Shown here in pieces: positions 6,010-13,122 of a stretch of 13,738 bases of DNA (positions are counted from its first letter, which is position 1; every line of letters begins with the position of its first letter). The stretch comes from Clostridia bacterium (GTDB taxonomy: Bacteria > Bacillota_A > Clostridia > Oscillospirales > CAG-272): assembly GCA_017959485.1 (NCBI GenBank), contig JAGDAM010000389.1, forward strand, positions 1 to 13,738, given 5' to 3'. The translations under genes and the position numbers were made by a program. The notes below the pieces were generated by a model, which saw only the letters and a program-made list of their open reading frames with translations, ran no database searches and had not been told where the DNA came from.

Positions 6010-7041
6010 ATGAACAAAAAGAGCGGCAAACCCACTCTGACCGATATAGCCCGGACGGCGGGCCTTACCGAATCGACGGTATCCAAAGCCCTGCGCGGCG
6101 AGAGTGATATAAATCTCTCGACCGCCGCGAGAGTGCGTAAAATAGCTGCACAGATCGGATACGACGCGACGCGCCTGAACTCTCGGGTGCGGGACGATTT
6201 CACCGTCGGGGCGGTCTTTTCCGAACTTAATTCGGAATACTACCACGGAATGTACGATGCCTTCCGGGAAAAAATGAAGGAAGGCGGCGCCCGGCTCGTC
6301 ACGATGGTCACCGATTACAGCGACGGCGAAGCCGTGAACGACGCGGTCGAGTATCTTCTGAAGCGCCGCGCCGGCGGGCTGTTCGTTCTGTCGGACGTCG
6401 GCTCCGACCTCGCGCGGGTCCGCGAACTGATAAAAAAATCCGGAACTCCCTCGGTGTTCGTGACGAACGAGACCGATCTCGATTTCTGCGACTCGATAAA
6501 CGTCAATCACCCGATCGGCGTAAACCTCATCCTTTCCGAGCTTTTGCGGCTCGGACATGAGAGGATTGCCTTTGTAGGCGACAGATACACCGTCGCGCGC
6601 GAACGTGTCTTCCGTCAGATGATGGAACGCTCCGACTGCGGTCTGCGCGAGGAACTCGTGTCGATTTCCGCCGGACGCTCGGTCGCCGGAGGATACGAGG
6701 CCGCCGGCAGGATTCTGGACCTTCCCGAAGGCCGCAGACCGACCGCGATCTTCGCCGCCTACGACAACCTCGCGTACGGCGTCTACCGCGCCGCCGCCGA
6801 GCGCGGCATACGGATCCCCGAGGATCTGTCGGTCGGAAGCATAGACGACAATCAGGCGTCCGCCTGCATGACGCCCGGCCTCACATCGGTGCGGGTTCCG
6901 GTCCAGGAAATCGGAGAACGCGCCGCGGGACTCATTCTCTCGCGGATGAGAGGAGACCCGTCGCCTCTCAACAGCATCCTTCTTACCCCGGCAATAGTCA
7001 AACGAGGTTCCATTTCCGTGCCGAAAGGAGCGATATTATGA
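6010..7041 (+). CDS. LacI/GalR-family transcriptional regulator
   Basis: A 343-residue DNA-binding regulator of the LacI family. The N-terminal helix-turn-helix (residues about 9-30: TLTDIARTAGL, then ESTVSKALRG) is canonical. A hinge at about 50-62 leads to a periplasmic-binding-protein-like effector domain (about 64-335), which contains the family blocks PTAIFAAYDNLAYGVYRAA, then IPEDLSVGSIDDN, and near the end LTSVRVP. The hinge reads NSRV where ARSL is usual, so the minor-groove leucine appears to be Val. GGAGAGG at 5999-6005 lies four bases before the ATG. Being first in the rightward operon and divergent from the leftward one, it probably controls both promoters and its own expression, with a sugar or breakdown product as effector. 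The two TTCGAA-core motifs in the control region are its best candidate operators. Confidence 0.95.
   Translation: MNKKSGKPTLTDIARTAGLTESTVSKALRGESDINLSTAARVRKIAAQIGYDATRLNSRVRDDFTVGAVFSELNSEYYHGMYDAFREKMKEGGARLVTMVTDYSDGEAVNDAVEYLLKRRAGGLFVLSDVGSDLARVRELIKKSGTPSVFVTNETDLDFCDSINVNHPIGVNLILSELLRLGHERIAFVGDRYTVARERVFRQMMERSDCGLREELVSISAGRSVAGGYEAAGRILDLPEGRRPTAIFAAYDNLAYGVYRAAAERGIRIPEDLSVGSIDDNQASACMTPGLTSVRVPVQEIGERAAGLILSRMRGDPSPLNSILLTPAIVKRGSISVPKGAIL
7024..7030 (+). promoter_or_regulatory. Ribosome binding site of the first hydrolase-like gene
   Basis: AAAGGAG inside the end of the LacI-family coding region, seven bases before the ATG at 7038, which itself overlaps the regulator's stop codon (ATGA). 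Confidence 0.85.
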
Positions 7042-8687
7042 CTTTTGAACTTGTAAACCTTAACGCGGGAGCCGAAAGCTTCGGTATCCTCCGCAAGGCC
7101 GCCGAAAGGCGCTTCGCCGAAAGAGAATGCGGACTCGCAGAAAACGACGCCGGCTACAGGATTGAAATCAGGACGGACTCCTCCTTTACCAGAGACCGAT
7201 ACACGGTCGAAGCGGACGCCTCGCGCGCGCTTCTCACCGCCGCGAACGACGTGACGGCTCACGCGGCTTTCGGGCGCTGGATGCTCGAATGCTCATTCGA
7301 CGGACGGGGCGGCTTCACTCCTTTCGTGGGAAAGATCGATTTCACCCCGAAGGATTCGCTGCGCGGCATGTATTTCGCCACGCATTTCCGCAATTTCTAC
7401 CACCGCGCACCGATCGAACAGGTCTATTCCGTCATCGAGGATCTCGCGCAGCGCGGCTGCAACAGTTTGCTCGTCTGGTTCGATATGCATCATTTCGCGT
7501 CGATGGACGACCCGGACGCGGTCGAACTGACAGAGCGTCTGCGCGCCATGCTGAAATACGCCGCGAAAATCGGTATGAAGGGCTCGCTTACGATGCTCTC
7601 GAACGAGGGGTTCTCGACGTCTCCCGAGCATCTCCGGGCCGAATGGACGGCGCAGAACGGATACTTCGCCGCGCCGGGCGGACACTATCACGTCGAGATC
7701 TGCCCTTCCAAGCCGGGAGGGATAGAGGAGATCATCAGGGAGCGCCGCGCGATGCTCGAGCGCTTCGCCGACCTCGATATCGCCTACGTCTGCTACTGGC
7801 CCTACGACCAGGGCGGCTGCACCTGCGCAAAATGCACTCCCTGGGGCTCGAACGGCTTTATGCGGCTCTATCCGCACTACCGCGCTCTTATAAAAGAAAT
7901 GATGCCGAAGACCCGGGTCATCATGTCCACGTGGTATTTCGACAGATTCGTAAAAGGCGAGTGGGACGCCTTCTATCCTTATATCGAAAAAGGAATGCCC
8001 GAGGGCGTCGATTATATAATGTCCTTCTTCTTCAACGGACAGCTGCCCGACGTCATTGAGAAAAAAGGCGTGCCCGAAGGCGTGAAATTCATCGATTTCC
8101 CTGAAATCAGCATGTACACCTGCACTCCCTGGGGCGGATTCGGTGCGAGCCAGCTCGCGGGATTCCTCAACCGCACCAACGAAAAGAGCGGCAAGCTCTA
8201 TTCGGGCGGCTTCCCCTACTCGGAGGGTATTTTCGAGGACGTCAACAAGTTCATAACCGAAACCTATTATTCCGGCCTTTTCGAAAACGCCGAGGACGCC
8301 GTGCGCGCCTACGTGCGGAACGAATTCTGCGTCGAAGGCGAGGCGCTCGACGAGCTTACCGAAGCTCTGCTCCTGTCGGAAACCACAATTGCACGCAAGA
8401 GGACGGCCCTCGGGGACGGAACCTTCGCATACCCGATGAACGACCCGTCGCAGGCCGGCAAAATATACGAAATCCTTTCAAAATACAATTCCCTGCTGCC
8501 GGACGGAATACGGCTGGGATACAAATTCCGGCTCTGGTATCTGCGCGCGGTCATCGACCGCGAACTCGCCCTGACCGGCGGCGCCCCGACGTCGGAGATC
8601 TGCGTCTCGGCGATGGCCGAACTCTGCCGGATATATTACGCCGACGCAGAAACCAACCGCTGGGTAAGACCTCCCGTCGGATTTTGA
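7038..8687 (+). CDS. TIM-barrel glycoside-hydrolase-like protein, copy 1
   Basis: A 549-residue protein without signal peptide, so probably cytoplasmic. Residues 1-105 look like the small alpha/beta domain that precedes the barrel in GH20/GH67-type enzymes. From LRGMYFATHFRNFYH (108-122) onward the pattern is that of a TIM-barrel hydrolase. Blocks shared with its paralogue at 10374-12059 include CPS-x-x-GG (222-228), WPYDQGGCTCAKCTPWG (254-270; Cys261, Cys263, Cys266), STW (297-299), FIDFPEIS (351-358) and YSEGI (394-398). The conserved acidic residues Asp257, Asp354, Glu356 and Glu396 are catalytic candidates. Gln258 stands where the paralogue has Glu. I cannot assign a numbered GH family; a relation to hexosaminidase or alpha-glucuronidase-type clans is inference. 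The start overlaps the regulator stop by four bases with a good ribosome binding site, so the two are co-translated. Confidence 0.7.
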   Translation: MTFELVNLNAGAESFGILRKAAERRFAERECGLAENDAGYRIEIRTDSSFTRDRYTVEADASRALLTAANDVTAHAAFGRWMLECSFDGRGGFTPFVGKIDFTPKDSLRGMYFATHFRNFYHRAPIEQVYSVIEDLAQRGCNSLLVWFDMHHFASMDDPDAVELTERLRAMLKYAAKIGMKGSLTMLSNEGFSTSPEHLRAEWTAQNGYFAAPGGHYHVEICPSKPGGIEEIIRERRAMLERFADLDIAYVCYWPYDQGGCTCAKCTPWGSNGFMRLYPHYRALIKEMMPKTRVIMSTWYFDRFVKGEWDAFYPYIEKGMPEGVDYIMSFFFNGQLPDVIEKKGVPEGVKFIDFPEISMYTCTPWGGFGASQLAGFLNRTNEKSGKLYSGGFPYSEGIFEDVNKFITETYYSGLFENAEDAVRAYVRNEFCVEGEALDELTEALLLSETTIARKRTALGDGTFAYPMNDPSQAGKIYEILSKYNSLLPDGIRLGYKFRLWYLRAVIDRELALTGGAPTSEICVSAMAELCRIYYADAETNRWVRPPVGF

Positions 8688-8691
8688 TTCA

Positions 8692-10377
8692 ATGACTGAA
8701 ATCAGGCACACAAAGGGATCGCCGGTATCGGTGATTTTTCCCGGCGCGATCACGACCTTCGCCTTCGAAGCCGCCGAGCGCCTCTGCTCCGCCGTCGAAC
8801 GGCTGACGGGAATCCGCCCCGTACGCTCCTGCGCCGCAGCATCCGAATCCGATCCCGCGGCGCCCGCGATACTCGTAGGCGGAAACTCGTATCCCTCGCA
8901 GAAGAAAATTCTCGCGGGACTCAACTGCGGAATCTGCCTTCTGACGTCTCCCTCTCCGGACCTGCTCGTCTGCGCGACGCACACCGAGGAGACGCTGATC
9001 GGCGCCGTCGATCTTCTCTGCTCGAATATGAGATACGACGGCGAAAAGCTCGCATTCGACGGCTGCGAGGGGAAAAAGATCTACCTTCCCGGACTGCTCC
9101 GCTTTCTTCCCGCTCCCGACTGCGGACGGACGGTCGCCTGCCGCAAGAGCCACGATCTCTGCGACCAGATCGTCGTCTGCGGTACGACGGCTGACGATTT
9201 CGCGAACTACCTGCTCAAGCTCGAAGCGGCAGGATTTGAGACCGTCTTTGAGAGAGAGGTCGCCGGAAATCTCTTCCGCCGGCTCGAAAAGGACGGCTGC
9301 TCGGCTTACGTTTATTTCACGCCCTTCAACTCAACAATGAGAATACTCTGCGAGCCCGCGGCGAACCTGCACCGGGACCGCGAGTGCGTACAGGAAAAGA
9401 CCTGTCAGCCGCTGATGACTGTCGTCGGAGCGCGCTGGTCGAATACCGCCGAATATCTCAACCGCGACGCCGGATCCGGCAATATGGGTTATATCTTCCG
9501 GCTCGAAGACGGAAGCTTTATTCTCGTCGACGGAGGTATGGAACTCGGCGACTACGCCGAAAAGATACTCGCCGCTCTGCGCGAGCAGACCCCCGCCGGA
9601 GAAACGCCGAGAATCCGCTGCTGGTTCCTCTCGCACACGCACATAGACCACACCGGCGCCTTCCTGAAGATCGCTGCCAAATACCCGGACAGCGTCATTT
9701 TGGAAGAAGTCGCCTGCAATTTCCCGTCGATCCCCGACGCCGAAATCTTCCGCGAGGCCTGGAACACCCGCCGCGTCAAGGAGGCCGTTTACAAAAGCTT
9801 CCCCGGCGCGAAATACTCGAAAATACACTCAGGACAGATACTTCGTTTCGGCGAAACCGAAGTTGAGGTTCTCTGGACGCAGGACGATCTGGTCAGAGAA
9901 TACCTCTCGCTCGGCAACGTCACGCTCAACACGGCGTCGGCCTGCATACGGCTGAAAATCGGCGGAAACACCGTTCTCCTCCCCGCCGACTGCGACGAAA
10001 CCGCCAACGATATTATGCTTAAAACCTACGGCGGATACCTCAAGAGCGATATCCTCCAGGTTTGCCATCACGGCGGATGGGGAGGCACGACACCCTTCTA
10101 CGAAGCGGTCGATCCCGAGGTCGCGATCTTCTCGACGTCGGACGAACTGCTCCCGATGTATCTGCAGATAAAATACAACCACGATCTCGTTTACGGAATG
10201 CACGTGCGCGAGGTGCACAACAACGCCGACCGCTTCCGCGTCTTCCCGCTGCCCTATCACCCTGCGGAGACAAGCCTGCCGCCGGATCCGGCCGGAGAGA
10301 TTCTCTACACGAAGGCGAAGCAGCTTGAGGCGCTCGCCCAGATCGAAAAAATACGCGCTGAGAAGAACGGAAAATGA
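8692..10377 (+). CDS. Cytoplasmic MBL-fold metallohydrolase with N-terminal accessory domain
   Basis: A 561-residue paralogue of the MBL lipoprotein at 2386-4182, but without signal peptide or membrane segment. Residues about 10-112 resemble the GH20/GH67-type accessory domain (AILVGGNSYPS at 59-69). A middle segment (about 155-245; FANYLLKLEAAGF at 170-182) precedes the MBL domain: LVDGG 278-282, HTHIDH 315-320 (His315, His317, Asp319, His320), Asp433 in PADCD, and CHHGG 458-462. A Lys/Glu-rich helical tail (about 535-561) is absent from the lipoprotein copy. All expected metal ligands are present, so it is probably an active hydrolase of unknown substrate (ester, lactone or phosphodiester bonds are plausible). 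It sits between the two hydrolase-like genes: 4 bases after the first, with no clear Shine-Dalgarno, and overlapping the next by ATGA, suggesting coupled translation and matched amounts. Confidence 0.85.
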   Translation: MTEIRHTKGSPVSVIFPGAITTFAFEAAERLCSAVERLTGIRPVRSCAAASESDPAAPAILVGGNSYPSQKKILAGLNCGICLLTSPSPDLLVCATHTEETLIGAVDLLCSNMRYDGEKLAFDGCEGKKIYLPGLLRFLPAPDCGRTVACRKSHDLCDQIVVCGTTADDFANYLLKLEAAGFETVFEREVAGNLFRRLEKDGCSAYVYFTPFNSTMRILCEPAANLHRDRECVQEKTCQPLMTVVGARWSNTAEYLNRDAGSGNMGYIFRLEDGSFILVDGGMELGDYAEKILAALREQTPAGETPRIRCWFLSHTHIDHTGAFLKIAAKYPDSVILEEVACNFPSIPDAEIFREAWNTRRVKEAVYKSFPGAKYSKIHSGQILRFGETEVEVLWTQDDLVREYLSLGNVTLNTASACIRLKIGGNTVLLPADCDETANDIMLKTYGGYLKSDILQVCHHGGWGGTTPFYEAVDPEVAIFSTSDELLPMYLQIKYNHDLVYGMHVREVHNNADRFRVFPLPYHPAETSLPPDPAGEILYTKAKQLEALAQIEKIRAEKNGK

Positions 10378-12059
10378 CAGTTTTTCATCCCGTCAATTCA
10401 AATCTTCCCGCGGACGCTTACGCTATCCTGCTTGACGCCCTCAAAAGGAAGGCGGAGGAGCGCGGCTTACGCGTCGTCGGAAGAAGAACGGACAAGTCGC
10501 TGACGCTGCGCTTCGTCGTGAGTTCAAGACTTCATCCCGACAGCTTCTCGGTAACCGAAAAGCGCACGGGCGACGACCGTTTCATCAGGATCGCCGGAAG
10601 CGACGTTCCCTGCGTCTTCGCTGCGCTCGGAAGATTTCTCACTCTCTCCCGCTTCGACTGCAAAGGCGGATTCGAGCCGCCCGCGCTTCCCCTGGGGCAC
10701 AGAATGAGGAAGCCTGTCCGCGGAATCTATCTCGCTTCGCATTTTTACAATTTCCACCACAACTCCCCGATCGAAGAGGAGTGCGCGTACGTCTCCGACC
10801 AGGCTCTGCGAGGCTTCAATCAGGTGATGCTCTGCATAGGCATCCAGCACTACCGGACGCTGCGCGACCCCGAGGCGCTCGAGATGATCGGGCGGACGAA
10901 GAAGGTCTTCGCTTTCGCCTCCGCGATCGGTATGAAAACGGCGCTCATCGCCTTTTCCAACACCGGTATGGACGGTTTCCCGAAGGAATTCGCCGCCGAG
11001 GAAAAGGCCGACGGCGTCAGATATACGCGCAATATAACAGCCGAGTTCGTCACCGAGCTCTGCCCCTCGACCGAGGGCGGGATGCGCGAGATCGAGCGGA
11101 TCCAGCGGGAGTTTTTCGAAGCTTTCGCGGATACGAAAGTCGATTACTACTACCTCTGGCCCTACGACGAGGGCGGCTGCCTCTGCGAAAAGTGTTATCC
11201 CTGGTCGACGAACGGCTTTATGAAGATAGCCGATCTCGACAGGCGGCTGATGAAGGAATACGGCGTGTCGGGCGAACTCTGCGTCTCGACCTGGCACTTC
11301 GGCGTGCAGATGCCGGGCGAATGGGAAAACTTCTATTCTCACCTTGAAAAGGGAGAATATTCCTGGGCGCCCTATATCATGACCGCCTTCCAGTCGGGGC
11401 GGCTGCCCCGCGTGATAGCGGAAAAAGGCATTCCCGAAGGCGTTCACTTCATCGATTTCCCCGAGATCAGCATGCAGAACCCGGCCCATCCCTGGGGCGG
11501 ATTCGGCGCCACTCCCTTCCCGATGTACTTAAACAACGTAGAGGAGAACGTCGGAGCTTACAACGAGGGCGGATTCCTCTATTCCGAGGGAATATACGAG
11601 GACGTCAACAAGTATCTGGTAGCCGGCTTCTACAGCGGCTATTACACCTATACCGGAGACGCCCTGCGCGACTATTTCGCCTTCGAGTGCGGCGTTTCGG
11701 ACGAAAATACGCTGTCCGAGCTCGTCCGCGCCTGCCAGCTCATGGAGTCGGCGCACAAGCGCGAGACCTCGCATCCCGACGACGGCACCGCCTGGAGATT
11801 TCAGATCCGCTGGGGCACGGCGGTTCCCGAGGTAAAAAGAATCGTCGACAAGGCGGACGGACAGGTTCCCGAGCCGCTCCGCTCGGGCTGTAAATGGCGC
11901 CTGTTCGTCATTCGCGCAACACTCGACTTCATCCTCTATTCAAACGGCTACGTCCTCCGGAACAGCGAGGAGGCGCAGAAGCTTCTCGCCGAACTGTGCG
12001 GTATCTCGCACGTCTGCGACAGGACGAAATACTGCGTACGCCCCCCGCTGGGAAAATGA
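10374..12059 (+). CDS. TIM-barrel glycoside-hydrolase-like protein, copy 2
   Basis: A 561-residue paralogue of the protein at 7038-8687, also without signal peptide. An N-terminal alpha/beta domain (1-112) is followed by the barrel from VRGIYLASHFYNFHH (115-129). Shared blocks are CPS-x-x-GG (230-236), WPYDEGGCLCEKCYPW (262-277; Cys269, Cys271, Cys274), STW (305-307), FIDFPEISM (359-367), PWGGFGA (373-379) and YSEGIYEDVNK (403-413). The acidic pair Asp265-Glu266 is intact here, whereas copy 1 has Asp-Gln, hinting at different catalytic behaviour. The C-terminal helical region ends in VRPPLGK, matching VRPPVGF of copy 1. The ATG overlaps the MBL stop codon and has only a weak ribosome binding site (ACGGA). 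It is probably a cytoplasmic glycan-processing enzyme; specificity is unknown. The stop codon lies within a 17-mer shared with the end of trmO. Confidence 0.7.
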   Translation: MTVFHPVNSNLPADAYAILLDALKRKAEERGLRVVGRRTDKSLTLRFVVSSRLHPDSFSVTEKRTGDDRFIRIAGSDVPCVFAALGRFLTLSRFDCKGGFEPPALPLGHRMRKPVRGIYLASHFYNFHHNSPIEEECAYVSDQALRGFNQVMLCIGIQHYRTLRDPEALEMIGRTKKVFAFASAIGMKTALIAFSNTGMDGFPKEFAAEEKADGVRYTRNITAEFVTELCPSTEGGMREIERIQREFFEAFADTKVDYYYLWPYDEGGCLCEKCYPWSTNGFMKIADLDRRLMKEYGVSGELCVSTWHFGVQMPGEWENFYSHLEKGEYSWAPYIMTAFQSGRLPRVIAEKGIPEGVHFIDFPEISMQNPAHPWGGFGATPFPMYLNNVEENVGAYNEGGFLYSEGIYEDVNKYLVAGFYSGYYTYTGDALRDYFAFECGVSDENTLSELVRACQLMESAHKRETSHPDDGTAWRFQIRWGTAVPEVKRIVDKADGQVPEPLRSGCKWRLFVIRATLDFILYSNGYVLRNSEEAQKLLAELCGISHVCDRTKYCVRPPLGK

Positions 12060-12080
12060 TGAATTATGAATGATGAATGA
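12053..12080. repeat. Heptamer tandem repeat over the stop of hydrolase-like copy 2
   Basis: Read on the plus strand the units are AAAATGA (12053-12059, containing the stop codon), TGAATTA (12060-12066), TGAATGA (12067-12073) and TGAATGA (12074-12080), then degenerate TTAATTT. This is the complement of the ATTCATM units at 179-206; bases 12055-12071 are identical to the complement of 179-195. Because seven is not a multiple of three, the array places stop codons in several frames. Confidence 0.75.
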
Positions 12081-12097
12081 TTAATTTTAATATCTTA

Positions 12098-12122
12098 TTC
12101 CCTCCGCGGAAAACGGAGGGGG
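12098..12122 (+). promoter_or_regulatory. Leader hairpin ahead of the first CBM9-like gene
   Basis: CCCTCCG (12100-12106) pairs with CGGAGGG (12114-12120) around a CGGAAAA loop; two G-U pairs could extend it to 12098-12122. It ends right before the ribosome binding site AAAGGA (12123-12128), seven bases from the ATG. There is no U-run after it on either strand, so it is not a standard terminator. It may mark an mRNA processing or stability boundary between the hydrolase operon and the surface-protein genes, or modulate access to the start site. Confidence 0.5.
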
Positions 12123-12135
12123 AAAGGAAAAAAAC

Positions 12136-13098
12136 ATGAAAAAAACCATCTCAGCGCTGCTGACCGCAGTGATGCTCCTCGCCGCGATCACCGTCGCCGC
12201 CTCCGCGGCGACCGCCAATCCCGAAATCCAGGTGGCCTACGGTACCCCCGTCATCGACGGAACCGTCGACGCCGTCTGGGCTAACGCCACAGCGTACAAG
12301 TACGACAAGTACAACTACGTCACCAAAACCGAAGTCGACCTCGATCCGGGACAGTTCAGGATCCTCTGGGATGAAAACTACCTGTACTACCTGTTCGAGA
12401 TCAACGACACGACGCTTGCTCCCGACGACGCGATAGTCACCGGCCAGTGGTACACCAGAGACGGCGTCGCCCTGACCCTCGCTCCCTTCGTCGACGAAAC
12501 CAACGATGCCGCCGCCGACACCAAGAGATCCTTCTGGTTCATAATCAGAACCAACGCGACCTCCCCGAACTACAGCTCGGTCAACAAGGCGATCTTCATC
12601 ACCGAAGACGCCGCGACCTACGCTGACACCAACGGCAACGTTCCCGCCGACGTCCGTATGTACGCCGTTTCGAAGTCCGCGACCGGATACACCGTCGAAG
12701 TCAAGATCAACGTCAAAGCCGCGGGCGTTTCGGTAAAGAAGAACGCCGCCGAGACCGATACCGCGATGACCAACGTCATCCAGGACGCCGCCGACTTCAA
12801 ACTTGAAGCCGGAACGAAGTTCATGTTCGACACCTGGACCAACGATAACGCCTACACAGCGGACAACACCGCCGCCAAGAGAGACAACGGATACACCTTC
12901 GCCGACAGAAGCGTCGGTTCCTACAAGAACAACTCCCTTAAGGCGACCGCCGTTCTCCTCGAAAAGCCCGCAGAACAGCCCGAGCCCCAGCCCCAGCCCT
13001 CGAACCCGACCACCGGTGACACTGCCTGGATCGTCGCCGCTGTCGCCGTTATGGCTCTCGGCGCCGCCGTCATCACCCTTCGCAAGGTCCGCGGCTGA
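12136..13098 (+). CDS. Cell-surface CBM9-like carbohydrate-binding protein with NPTTG sorting signal
   Basis: A 320-residue secreted protein: signal peptide 1-24 (cleavage after ASA), then a beta-rich CBM9/DOMON-like domain at about 30-275, recognised by YGTPVIDGTVDAVW (35-48), FRILWDENYLYYLFEIND (74-91) and GYTVEVKINV (184-193). A Pro/Glu/Gln linker (278-289) leads to NPTTGD (290-295), a hydrophobic segment (about 297-315) and a basic tail RKVRG. The end has the form of a sortase-type anchor with the NPxTG variant known from gut Clostridia. It probably binds polysaccharide or glycoconjugate at the cell wall and has no visible catalytic domain. AAAGGA at 12123-12128 supports the start. It follows the hydrolase operon by 76 bases and could be co-transcribed. 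A tandem paralogue follows 24 bases later. Confidence 0.85.
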   Translation: MKKTISALLTAVMLLAAITVAASAATANPEIQVAYGTPVIDGTVDAVWANATAYKYDKYNYVTKTEVDLDPGQFRILWDENYLYYLFEINDTTLAPDDAIVTGQWYTRDGVALTLAPFVDETNDAAADTKRSFWFIIRTNATSPNYSSVNKAIFITEDAATYADTNGNVPADVRMYAVSKSATGYTVEVKINVKAAGVSVKKNAAETDTAMTNVIQDAADFKLEAGTKFMFDTWTNDNAYTADNTAAKRDNGYTFADRSVGSYKNNSLKATAVLLEKPAEQPEPQPQPSNPTTGDTAWIVAAVAVMALGAAVITLRKVRG

Positions 13099-13122
13099 TT
13101 CATCCTTTTCAGAGGCATCAAA

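Noticed and set aside
5746..6558. Open frame on the minus strand across the divergent control region and the regulator gene
   Set aside because: It is antisense to the LacI-family gene and runs through both promoters; no ribosome binding site and no recognisable product.
8278..8287. TTTTCGAAAA as an additional operator
   Set aside because: It lies within coding sequence (Leu-Phe-Glu-Asn), lacks the CATAAT part and the ACT tail, and a similar core at 13638-13645 is also coding; both are likely chance.
12098..12122. Intrinsic terminator after hydrolase-like copy 2
   Set aside because: The hairpin is followed by GGAAAGGAAAAA on the plus strand and has no T-run on the minus strand.
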